A program made the position numbers and the translations under genes. From positions 1-21,693 of the forward strand of contig JAOZNS010000020.1 in NCBI GenBank assembly GCA_029933635.1: DNA of 21,693 bases, written 5' to 3'. The notes under the pieces were generated by a model. That model ran no database searches, had not been told where the DNA came from, and saw only the letters and a program-made list of their open reading frames with translations. Every line of letters begins with the position of its first letter. Within the stretch, counting starts at the first letter, position 1. The stretch comes from Candidatus Zixiibacteriota bacterium (GTDB taxonomy: Bacteria > Zixibacteria > MSB-5A5 > SM1-73). Of the stretch, positions 6,903 to 13,705 are shown in pieces.

Positions 6903-7564
6903 CAGCAAACCGGACTTACCAATATTCAACTCAAGCAAATCCCAAGCCATCGAATCCGCTTTTACTTTCTGCCCAAGCATCCTTGATAGAAAAGTTAACC
7001 TTTTGTTGTGTAGTAGATTAATCCAGAAGAAAAAACAGATTTCTAAATCAAATAAAGAAGATGCATTGTTTCTTAGGATCGATCGAATCCGTTTTGCAAA
7101 ATTTTTCGCACATTTTGCAAAAGCAGATCAGGTGCTTTGCTTTGCAAAATGTGCCTGTGGCAACAAGAATAGTAGTGTAAAAAACAAAGGATTCATCCCT
7201 TAATCACTTTTTAGATCATAAGGCTTTTAAATATTTTTCTTTTTAATTTTTACTATGGGAAAACATTCCTTTTCTTTTAGCCGAGGAAGTAGTCCCTCAG
7301 TTTAGTTCTATTATCATTTCCCCAATTCGTTGACCTGTTAATATTTTATACAACCATCGAGGCTGGAAAGTTTCTTTTTCAAGCTTTGGAGCTTCTCGGA
7401 AAAGCTAAATTTTGAGGCTGGATAAATTTCCCTCCTCCATGAGCGAAAAAACTTATTCTATTTGAACGTCTGAGATTTAGTTTTATCTGAAGAGGTTTTA
7501 ATTACTCTTTGGAGCTTGAGATTTCGACGGCAACACTTTGTTTGATCCTTCAAAGCTCTTCTGG
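6903..7564. other. Long intergenic region without a recognisable gene
   Basis: About 660 AT-rich bases lie between the divergent-facing ends of two minus-strand units. The largest open frame (TTG 7003 to 7203, plus strand, 66 codons) has no ribosome site and a Lys/Ser/Phe-rich translation that matches nothing I know. The region holds the palindrome cluster at 7092-7154 and some short direct repeats: CTTTGGAGCTT at 7384 and 7507, and GAGGCTGGA at 7359 and 7414. No tRNA fold or T-loop sequence is visible. It could hold an ncRNA or decayed sequence. Confidence 0.5.
7092..7154. repeat. Cluster of three TTTGCAAAA palindromes with a long dyad
   Basis: The palindrome TTTTGCAAAA occurs at 7092-7101 and 7113-7122, with a one-base variant (CTTTGCAAAA) at 7140-7149. 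The last two are also arms of a larger inverted repeat: GCACATTTTGCAAA (7108-7121) is the exact reverse complement of 7141-7154. The cluster could bind a dimeric regulator cooperatively or form a stem in RNA from either strand. No adjacent promoter is obvious. Confidence 0.6.
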
Positions 7565-9862
7565 TTAAGCTTCTCTTAATCTGGTGGGGATCAAAAGAAA
7601 CCCTAAAAGAAGAAGGTTGATCAAAAGAATCATAATCAGGGTGGTGGGGATGCCCAAAAGCGGTATCAGAATGGCGGAAGCTAAAATCGAACTTAAACTC
7701 GCCCCAAAAAGATCCACCGAGTAACCGGTCCCTGCCTTTGAAGTCGTTTTCCTTACCAGAAAAAGATGATTTGCCAGGGTGAACTCCATTCCGCTCAATA
7801 ATCCCGAAATGGTTATAAGCAAAAGCAAACAGAGCATTATCTGAACCTGCGAAACAGAAGCTTCTGCAAATTGCCAGATAAGAACCAGCAAGGAAATTAT
7901 AAAGATCACCTGCAACAGTTGAACAAAAAACAACCCCCTGAAGCTAACTTTTCTGTTTCTGGCAATCTTCTGTATGATGGCCGCTCCCCCAACCAACCCA
8001 AGCATGAAGAGGGTGAATATAAGACCGATCATGGAATAGATATATCCATGGAATATTTGAAAGGATAGAACAATGATTATCTCCACAAAGATGCTGGTAA
8101 AACCTGCCACCAGGATGGCGGCTAAAGCTAAATTAGAGGACCTTGATCCAAAAGATATACCTACGAAAAATATAATGCTGAAAACGACAAAAGCTACAAC
8201 CATGAACCACCCTGGACCAACACTGGAGAGGAAGATCAAAACAGGTTTTTCTAAGGATTTGAACTGCTTGCTCCACAGGATGCTATTGTAAAAGTAACAG
8301 ATTGGTTTTAGATCATGGTTTGTTCTGCCAGATTCTGGACAGATGGCGTCCTCTAAGAAGGTAATCCTCAGTGGAGAAAGGCGATTGGGTAAAAAGTTCT
8401 GGTTCACAAATCTGGTGGAGATTTTTCTTTGATCCAGCCTTTGGACCATGATCTTCCAATCATCAAAGAGTAACCCTTTAGTTTTTGAAGCCAAAAAGAT
8501 GTTGTTGGAGCCGGGGAGAACCTTCACCTCCTCAAAACAGGACCTCAGCGTGCGATAAATAGTGGAAAGATAAAGGCTCAACTCCTGGCTGATATAATTT
8601 TCAGCTGAGCTGAGCTTGAGAGAGAAAACCCCATCCTGATTTAAGATGGATCTTATCATACCAAAAAATTCAAAGGTGAAGAAACGATTCAGTTGAGCAG
8701 TGTAAGGATCCGGCAAATTAAGTATGATCACGTCGTAGGAATTTTCTTTCTTCTGTTTCAACTTCTCTTTTACAAAAAGTCTGCCATCTATAAGGTGAAT
8801 TCCGACCCTGAGATTTTTTAAAGCTTCAGTCTCCACCTGTGGAAGATAAGCCTCACCAGTCATTATCAGTTCGGGGTCTATCTCCACGTAGTCTATCTTC
8901 AAACCGTCATATTTAAGAGCCTGAGACAAAGCACCCCCTAATCCCCCTCCGATTAAAAGAAGGCTTTTAGGATGAGGGTGTTCCAGTAGGGCAAAATGAA
9001 CCGCCTCCTCCGCTGAGAAATCATCCGGGTAGGAAAATAACATCAAGCCATTCTCATAAAACGTGATTTGCTCATATTGCCTGGTCACTGAGATGTTTCC
9101 ATACTTGGAATCTATGGAATAAACCAGAGGCAAGCCCCTCCACATCCGGGTGGCTGAAAAAAGATCCAGCGATTCGTCCACAGGCGACGCCGGGAAGGCG
9201 ACGATTAACAAAATCCCTATCATCCAGATTAAAGCTTTGGTCAACTTATTGACGCTTTGGGTCAAAAGGAAAACGCCGAAGAGGAAATTTGCAGAAAATA
9301 AGAAAACTACGATCTTAAAATTAGAGAAGTGGGGAATCAAAATGAAGGTGACCAAAAATCCTCCCAAGCCCGCCCCCAGAGATTCCCATAGATAGACCCG
9401 GTTAACCAGAAAGATCAGGCTTTCGTCAAATTTCCACGATTTGGAGTTTAACACGAAGGCTATTCCCAGACATATACACAGAAAACTCATTGCCCCAAAT
9501 GAGAAGATAAACATGGGGAAAAAGCCAACGATCTCTGCTGGAGCAGTTCCCAGAATCTGCTTGGAGAATCTGATCAAAATGACGGTGAAAAGACCCGCGA
9601 TGGCGATCAAAAAATACCATAGGGAAAGCTTCCGTAAAGGATAGGGTTTTTTGTCCGCGATCCTATTTCCTAAGGCTGAACCTATCCCCACCCACAAAAG
9701 CCAAACTGAAAGCATCACCCCCAAGCTAAGTTCGTTCCCGTAGAAAGCCACCATCATCTCTCTGAAAAGCACGATCTGGGAAGTCATTGAGGAAAAACCG
9801 AGAAGAACACTTGCCAGAAGAAATCCGGCTGTTGCGGAGAACTTTTGCGAATTTACCTGCAT
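7565..9862 (-). CDS. Multi-pass membrane protein with spermidine-synthase-like domain
   Basis: The 765-residue product has three parts. Residues 10-225 hold about seven hydrophobic segments. Residues 245-480 are a cytoplasmic class I methyltransferase-like fold of the spermidine synthase family. Residues 535-760 hold another block of about seven segments. The central domain shows GGGLGG (305-310), VEIDP (326-330, acidic residue for the ribose) and IDGR (358-361). Where true spermidine synthases have DSSDP, this protein has NLPDP (382-386), so one of the two aspartates is replaced by Asn. The following TAQLNRFFTFEFF is typical of the fused membrane/spermidine-synthase proteins whose substrate is unknown. 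Polyamine synthesis should therefore not be assumed. ATG 9862 has no clear ribosome site (TTCAAAAG before it), yet the translation up to it is a plausible N-terminal membrane segment. It stands alone. Confidence 0.85.
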   Translation of the reverse strand: MQVNSQKFSATAGFLLASVLLGFSSMTSQIVLFREMMVAFYGNELSLGVMLSVWLLWVGIGSALGNRIADKKPYPLRKLSLWYFLIAIAGLFTVILIRFSKQILGTAPAEIVGFFPMFIFSFGAMSFLCICLGIAFVLNSKSWKFDESLIFLVNRVYLWESLGAGLGGFLVTFILIPHFSNFKIVVFLFSANFLFGVFLLTQSVNKLTKALIWMIGILLIVAFPASPVDESLDLFSATRMWRGLPLVYSIDSKYGNISVTRQYEQITFYENGLMLFSYPDDFSAEEAVHFALLEHPHPKSLLLIGGGLGGALSQALKYDGLKIDYVEIDPELIMTGEAYLPQVETEALKNLRVGIHLIDGRLFVKEKLKQKKENSYDVIILNLPDPYTAQLNRFFTFEFFGMIRSILNQDGVFSLKLSSAENYISQELSLYLSTIYRTLRSCFEEVKVLPGSNNIFLASKTKGLLFDDWKIMVQRLDQRKISTRFVNQNFLPNRLSPLRITFLEDAICPESGRTNHDLKPICYFYNSILWSKQFKSLEKPVLIFLSSVGPGWFMVVAFVVFSIIFFVGISFGSRSSNLALAAILVAGFTSIFVEIIIVLSFQIFHGYIYSMIGLIFTLFMLGLVGGAAIIQKIARNRKVSFRGLFFVQLLQVIFIISLLVLIWQFAEASVSQVQIMLCLLLLITISGLLSGMEFTLANHLFLVRKTTSKAGTGYSVDLFGASLSSILASAILIPLLGIPTTLIMILLINLLLLGFLLIPTRLREA

Positions 9863-10000
9863 CTTTTGAAGTAGATACAGTTTCTTAAGTTCAGGTAAAC
9901 ATTAGCCCATCCCGCACCTTGCAGGACGACCTATCGCTATCTCTCACCTCTCTCCCGTATCCTCCTACACTATGGAATAGTGGAACAAAGAGAGTGAGGT

Positions 10001-10020
10001 TAAAACAAAAAGGGTTTTTG
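10001..10020 (-). terminator. Weak AT-rich terminator candidate of the restriction-modification operon
   Basis: In minus-strand RNA, CAAAAA pairs with UUUUUG around CCC (10006-10020) and is followed by UUUU. The stem is all A-U except one pair, so it would be weak. A second small dyad, CACTAT/ATAGTG, lies at 9968-9982. These are the only structures seen between 9863 and 10056. Confidence 0.25.
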
Positions 10021-10056
10021 AAATTACATTATAATATGAAATTTGAAGGAGCTTAG

Positions 10057-10557
10057 TTATAGATGTTCACCGGGAGGAAGAATACTTCTTACATCTATTT
10101 CATTCTTTAAATTATCCCATTTTGCAATCCTAATTCTTTTATCTGTATCGTATTGTAGAACATCATATCTATTAAAAGTTTTCAAAAGATAATTAACCGG
10201 TGAACTAATCCCTTTTGGAGAAACTATTATTGAATAAAAAGGACGGGCTACTTTGCTGTAGCCAAGTAGTTGTGAAATATCCTTCAGGGTGATGGGATTC
10301 AGTTTGCATTCAATAAAGGACATCCAAGCTTTAGTCTTTCTTAATACAATACCGGTAATATCAACTTGTATTTCAAACGTTAAATACTCCCTAAAGTATT
10401 TGTGATACCCATTGTCTTTTAGAAACTTCCATAAAGAGACGTGGGATGTATCGAAGACATGGGCAATAGCTCGTTTATATTTTTCTTGAAGCAGAGTCTG
10501 AAACCATTTAATAACTGCTGGGTACAGATCACTTTCTTTGCTATAAGGCTTATCCAT
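10057..10557 (-). CDS. PD-(D/E)XK nuclease, probable restriction subunit
   Basis: The 166-residue product shows a compact PD-(D/E)XK active site. Glu9 lies in the N-terminal helix (KESDLYPAVIKWF), Asp66 in FEIQVDITGIV, and Glu83-Cys84-Lys85 in MSFIECKLNPIT, the E-x-K half of the motif. A helix LKDISQLLGYSKVA follows, as in many restriction and repair nucleases. ATG 10557 is preferred over an upstream TTG at 10578, since its ATGGATAA overlaps the end and stop codon of the preceding gene by eight bases, a pattern of translational coupling. At this size there is room for the nuclease core but little for a DNA-recognition domain, so a partner probably gives specificity. The two genes upstream in the same operon encode a methyltransferase and a LAGLIDADG-fold protein. 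The cut site cannot be deduced. Confidence 0.75.
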   Translation of the reverse strand: MDKPYSKESDLYPAVIKWFQTLLQEKYKRAIAHVFDTSHVSLWKFLKDNGYHKYFREYLTFEIQVDITGIVLRKTKAWMSFIECKLNPITLKDISQLLGYSKVARPFYSIIVSPKGISSPVNYLLKTFNRYDVLQYDTDKRIRIAKWDNLKNEIDVRSILPPGEHL

Positions 10558-11512
10558 CTTCTTCAGCGGTATCTTCAATTACATCTTCAAACGTTGGCAT
10601 CTGCCGTTTGTCTACTTTTGTACATTGTTCACAACCAAGATCCAAACAGATTTGCCAATAAGTGTTGTAGTGTTTACCTCGCAATTCGGCTGGCAAAAGT
10701 GAGTTGTTTTCCTCGCGATGCTTAGGTTTTTTACCTTTTCTCCTTATTTCAGGGTTCGGGTTGCACACATTGATATGACCTGCTATTTTCGTATCAGCTT
10801 CCGCGAACTCATTTAATATCTCATTTTTATACTTTACATAGAAACCTATAGGCTGAAACGCTTCCGCAAATATTTTTACTTGATGCTCACGCGCCCAAGT
10901 AGTTCCTCTTTTCTTTACCTGCTCAGGTTCTCTTGTATTCGGATGTCCCCATTGAATCAGTTGGACTGGCACAGTTAGATGCCTCTGCAAAAGATCGCAT
11001 AACTGAATTGGAAGTTTCCAATTCTTATTATTTATCTCGATATATACTCTTCTCTTTCCTCCCATATAATTATTACTTTCTCTAATGAAACCTGCACAAT
11101 CAGCAATCCCTCTTACAAATTCCTTTTTTATGATAGAATCTCCACTATAAATTGCTTTGGGTATTTCGAAATCGCAATAGCTTCGTTTGCTTTTCAGCAA
11201 ATAGTTAATATTTCTCCAGGTAATTGAATTGCGAAGGAATCTTATTATCAACCGAGCAGACCCCGTGGTTTTTTCAATTTCCATGTCAGATTCTGTTAAT
11301 TCATATATTCTTTCTCTTATCAAGAATAGACTAAAGTGCATATGATCTTCTTGAACGAATTGCTTTTTTATACCCTCTGCAATCAGATTTTTGAAAGGAA
11401 ACTCAACTATAATCTTTTTGTCTCCTGTTGTTTCATAAAGAGTTCCTCGGGCTACAATCAGGCCAAGGAGATAAGAGACATCCGGATCCAAATAGTTTTC
11501 GGTTATTTTCAT
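10550..11512 (-). CDS. LAGLIDADG-fold protein lacking catalytic aspartates, possible specificity subunit
   Basis: The 320-residue product has two LAGLIDADG-like motifs 118 residues apart. Motif 1 is SYLLGLIVARGTL (13-25) and motif 2 is EFVRGIADCAGFI (131-143). Each is followed by beta-strand material and a helix (for example RVYIEINNKNWKLPIQLCDL at 155-174), as in monomeric homing endonucleases. The catalytic aspartate, last Asp of the motif, is Arg22 in the first copy and Ala140 in the second. The protein should therefore bind DNA but not cut it, as known for WhiA-type regulators. A C-terminal region (245-300) carries Cys250, Cys289, Cys294 and Cys297 with nearby His265 and His281, possibly a metal site. 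ATG 11512 starts eight bases after the methyltransferase stop, with a weak ribosome site, and its 3' end overlaps the nuclease start. I infer a recognition or control subunit. Confidence 0.65.
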   Translation of the reverse strand: MKITENYLDPDVSYLLGLIVARGTLYETTGDKKIIVEFPFKNLIAEGIKKQFVQEDHMHFSLFLIRERIYELTESDMEIEKTTGSARLIIRFLRNSITWRNINYLLKSKRSYCDFEIPKAIYSGDSIIKKEFVRGIADCAGFIRESNNYMGGKRRVYIEINNKNWKLPIQLCDLLQRHLTVPVQLIQWGHPNTREPEQVKKRGTTWAREHQVKIFAEAFQPIGFYVKYKNEILNEFAEADTKIAGHINVCNPNPEIRRKGKKPKHREENNSLLPAELRGKHYNTYWQICLDLGCEQCTKVDKRQMPTFEDVIEDTAEEDG

Positions 11513-11520
11513 AACTCAGA

Positions 11521-12384
11521 TTACACTTTTGGCTTTTGGAATATCAGCAGATATTCATGGATTTTATTTACTCGGAAAACGGAAGGATAGCCAAGTGGCC
11601 TCAGCTCGCTGTAATCATTTCTTCTATCCCAAATGATAATATCATCTAAAATGAATCCTATCTCTCTCATGAAATTGATAACATCCAAATGGTAAGCATA
11701 GAATTTTGACTTTTTTCTCAAATCCATTACCACAATAATGCAGTACGCTCCCTTTTTTAATATTGCATGAACTTTCGTAAATATGTTTTTTAACTCCTGT
11801 AAAAATCTTTCATAATTATGGATATTTCCCAAGTTATTCTCAACTTCATCATAATTCTTGATTTCCTTATTATCTGCCGTGCGTTTTTCACTTAGAATAT
11901 CCCAGTAAGGTGGTGAAGTAATGCAGATATCCATAGATTCCTTTTCTAGATATTCATCAATTCTCCGCGCATCACAAAGATGAATATCAGGTCTTTGATC
12001 GCCGGAAACAAACATTTGCATCTGATAAGAAATTCTGTTCATGGCAATTTCTACATACCTTTCTGAAATCTCAAAACCAATTCCCTTCTTATTTAATTGT
12101 TGTGCAGCGATTAAAGTGGATCCTACTCCAACAAATGGATCCAAGACCTTGTCTTGCTCCTTGGTTGTAAATGCTTCAATCAGTCGCTTGGCAAGTTGAA
12201 CAGGAAACATAGCAGGATGTTTCAACTTAATTTCTTCCGGAGATTTTTTAATGTCATTCCAAACGCTTATTGAATACTGAAGCCAAGTTTTTCCATCTAA
12301 CTCATTAGCTCTCTTTCTTGAACTGGCTTTTTTTACTTTCTTGTCTTCCTGAAAAATGTCTGGCATTCTTGTTGTTTTGCCCAC
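11521..12384 (-). CDS. SPPY-type DNA methyltransferase (probable N4-cytosine)
   Basis: The 287-residue product is an S-adenosylmethionine-dependent DNA amino-methyltransferase. A motif X-like helix HPAMFPVQLAKRLIEAFT (56-73) leads into motif I LDPFVGVGSTLIAA (81-94), FEIS at 104-107, and motif IV TSPPYWDIL (156-164). SPPY usually marks N4-cytosine enzymes, while DPPY or NPPY marks N6-adenine, so m4C is likely but not certain. The order motif X, I, then IV is the reverse of the common beta class, in which SPPY comes first. The sequence ends in a beta-strand region, KIHEYLLIFQKPKV. GTG 12384 is chosen because AAGGAG stands five bases upstream; GTG 12390 is in frame but abuts that site. It is the first gene of a three-gene operon with the LAGLIDADG-fold protein and the nuclease, where it would protect host DNA. 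The operon is visibly AT-richer than its neighbours. Confidence 0.88.
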   Translation of the reverse strand: MGKTTRMPDIFQEDKKVKKASSRKRANELDGKTWLQYSISVWNDIKKSPEEIKLKHPAMFPVQLAKRLIEAFTTKEQDKVLDPFVGVGSTLIAAQQLNKKGIGFEISERYVEIAMNRISYQMQMFVSGDQRPDIHLCDARRIDEYLEKESMDICITSPPYWDILSEKRTADNKEIKNYDEVENNLGNIHNYERFLQELKNIFTKVHAILKKGAYCIIVVMDLRKKSKFYAYHLDVINFMREIGFILDDIIIWDRRNDYSELRPLGYPSVFRVNKIHEYLLIFQKPKV

Positions 12385-12434
12385 TTGCACTCCTTTTTGG
12401 CTAAAAGTGATACAACCGTCATAAACTTATTTTA

Positions 12435-12463
12435 ATAGTAACCAAATTCCTAAATCTTTGCAA
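12435..12463 (-). promoter_or_regulatory. Candidate promoter of the restriction-modification operon
   Basis: On the minus strand TTGCAA (12458-12463) is followed after 17 bases by TACTAT (12435-12440). Each box matches consensus at four of six positions. The predicted transcript start is about 45 bases before GTG 12384. Confidence 0.4.
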
Positions 12464-12477
12464 GGGTTTTATGAGAA

Positions 12478-12501
12478 AAATCTGGGAAGGATTTAAGATT
12501 T
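12478..12501 (-). terminator. Weak terminator candidate of the DUF362/radical SAM operon
   Basis: AAATCT (12496-12501) and AGATTT (12478-12483, read on the minus strand) can pair over a 12-base loop and are followed by further U residues. The stem is short and begins within the stop codon of the radical SAM gene, so this is tentative. Confidence 0.25.
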
Positions 12502-13684
12502 ATATCCAAACTCCCGGTATAACCTTTCCGCAGAATTTACATTTGCCATCCCTCAAATTCATCTGAGTGATGGTATAACCGACTCTTCCTATGACCACCT
12601 CTTTACAATCGGGGCAATAGGTATTTTCTCCCGGGTGACCGGGGACGTTTCCCACATAGACGAAGTTCATTCCCTCCTCCTGGGCGATCTCTCTGGCTCT
12701 CTGGAGGGTGGATACCGGGGTGGGAGGAAGGTTCTTTAAAAGATACATCGGGCTGAAACGGGTGAAATGAAGAGGAACGTCCCTACCCAACTCCTTGACC
12801 ATCCATTGGCACATCCTTCTTATGTCGCTAAAATTATCGTTTAAGGTGGGCACCATCAGATATACTATCTCATACCAGATGTTATTTTTCGCTAAATCCA
12901 CTAAAGCATCCATCACCGGCTTGAGTTTGCCCCTGCAGATATTTTGATAATATTCCTCGGTAAACCCCTTGAAATCCACCTTGATGGCGTCCACCTCCCT
13001 TATCAGCTCCAGCCAGGGATCATGATTTATATATCCAGCGGTGACCACCACGCTTTTGATTCCTCTCTTTCGGCCGGCAACTGCACAATCCAGCATATAT
13101 TCGTAGAATACCACCGGCTCAGAATAGGTGTAGGCGATGGAGCTGGATCCACTCTCCTGGGCATAGGAAGCAATCTCTTCAGGGGGAAGATAATAGGACC
13201 TCACCTGCTCTGGTCTGACCTGGGAGATCTCCCAGTTTTGGCAGAACTTGCAATTGAGATTGCAACCTGCGGTGGCGATGGAGAAGGCATTCGTTCCGGG
13301 AAGAAAATGGAAGAAAGGTTTCTTCTCGATTGGGTCCACATGTGCAGAACAAGGATAGGAGTGAACCAAGGTATAATAGATTCCATTTTGATTTTCTCTG
13401 CAACCACAATATCCCCTCTCTCGATCTCCCACCTTACAATTTCGCGGACAGAGCTGACATTCGATCTCTTTGTTCTCCAGCTTCTTGTAATACTTTGCCT
13501 CCACATGAGAGAGACCTGTCTGGACGGGCGAAGCGGAAACCTTCTGGGATCCACCAAGAAAAAAGCCTCCGGAGAAGATTTGCGGAAACATCGCTCCCCC
13601 GGCTGCCGCCAAGGAACATTTCAAAAATCGCCTTCGATTGAGCTTGATCGTAATATTGTTTCTCCGTTTGGTTGAACTCTGCAT
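12500..13684 (-). CDS. amrS: AmmeMemoRadiSam-type radical SAM enzyme with Tat signal
   Basis: The 394-residue product begins with a twin-arginine signal: NRRRFLK (16-22), then a mildly hydrophobic CSLAAAGGAMFP. The body is a radical SAM protein with the [4Fe-4S] motif CNLNCKFCQNW (Cys141, Cys145, Cys148). An N-terminal cysteine cluster CQLCPRNC with GYCGC (76-95) and a C-terminal zinc-ribbon-like pair, CPDC and CKFC, also appear. ATAGCNLNCKFCQNW with IAYTYSEPVVFYEYM and HFTRFSPMY is the pattern of the AmmeMemoRadiSam radical SAM enzyme, whose substrate is not settled. No AMMECR1 or MEMO gene is in this window. ATG 13684 has only a weak ribosome site and lies 21 bases after the DUF362 stop, so translation may depend on the upstream gene. 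Export of a radical SAM enzyme would be unusual. Confidence 0.85.
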   Translation of the reverse strand: MQSSTKRRNNITIKLNRRRFLKCSLAAAGGAMFPQIFSGGFFLGGSQKVSASPVQTGLSHVEAKYYKKLENKEIECQLCPRNCKVGDRERGYCGCRENQNGIYYTLVHSYPCSAHVDPIEKKPFFHFLPGTNAFSIATAGCNLNCKFCQNWEISQVRPEQVRSYYLPPEEIASYAQESGSSSIAYTYSEPVVFYEYMLDCAVAGRKRGIKSVVVTAGYINHDPWLELIREVDAIKVDFKGFTEEYYQNICRGKLKPVMDALVDLAKNNIWYEIVYLMVPTLNDNFSDIRRMCQWMVKELGRDVPLHFTRFSPMYLLKNLPPTPVSTLQRAREIAQEEGMNFVYVGNVPGHPGENTYCPDCKEVVIGRVGYTITQMNLRDGKCKFCGKVIPGVWI

Positions 13685-13705
13685 CGACAGTTTCCATCCA
13701 GATTT

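Noticed and set aside
6940..7095. Possible tRNA suggested by CGAATCC sequences
   Set aside because: There is no GGTTCGA T-loop in context and no acceptor-stem pairing.
7003..7203. 66-codon plus-strand frame starting with TTG
   Set aside because: No ribosome site, low-complexity translation, and it crosses the palindrome cluster; probably noncoding.
7565..9862. Annotation as spermidine synthase
   Set aside because: The DSSDP signature is NLPDP and the protein has large membrane blocks, so polyamine synthesis cannot be assumed.
10550..11512. Active homing endonuclease invading the restriction-modification genes
   Set aside because: Both catalytic aspartates are absent, and the gene is a separate frame fitted between its neighbours rather than inserted in an intron or intein.
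12944..13675. 243-codon plus-strand frame opposite the radical SAM gene
   Set aside because: The minus-strand product has complete radical SAM motifs; the plus-strand translation has none.
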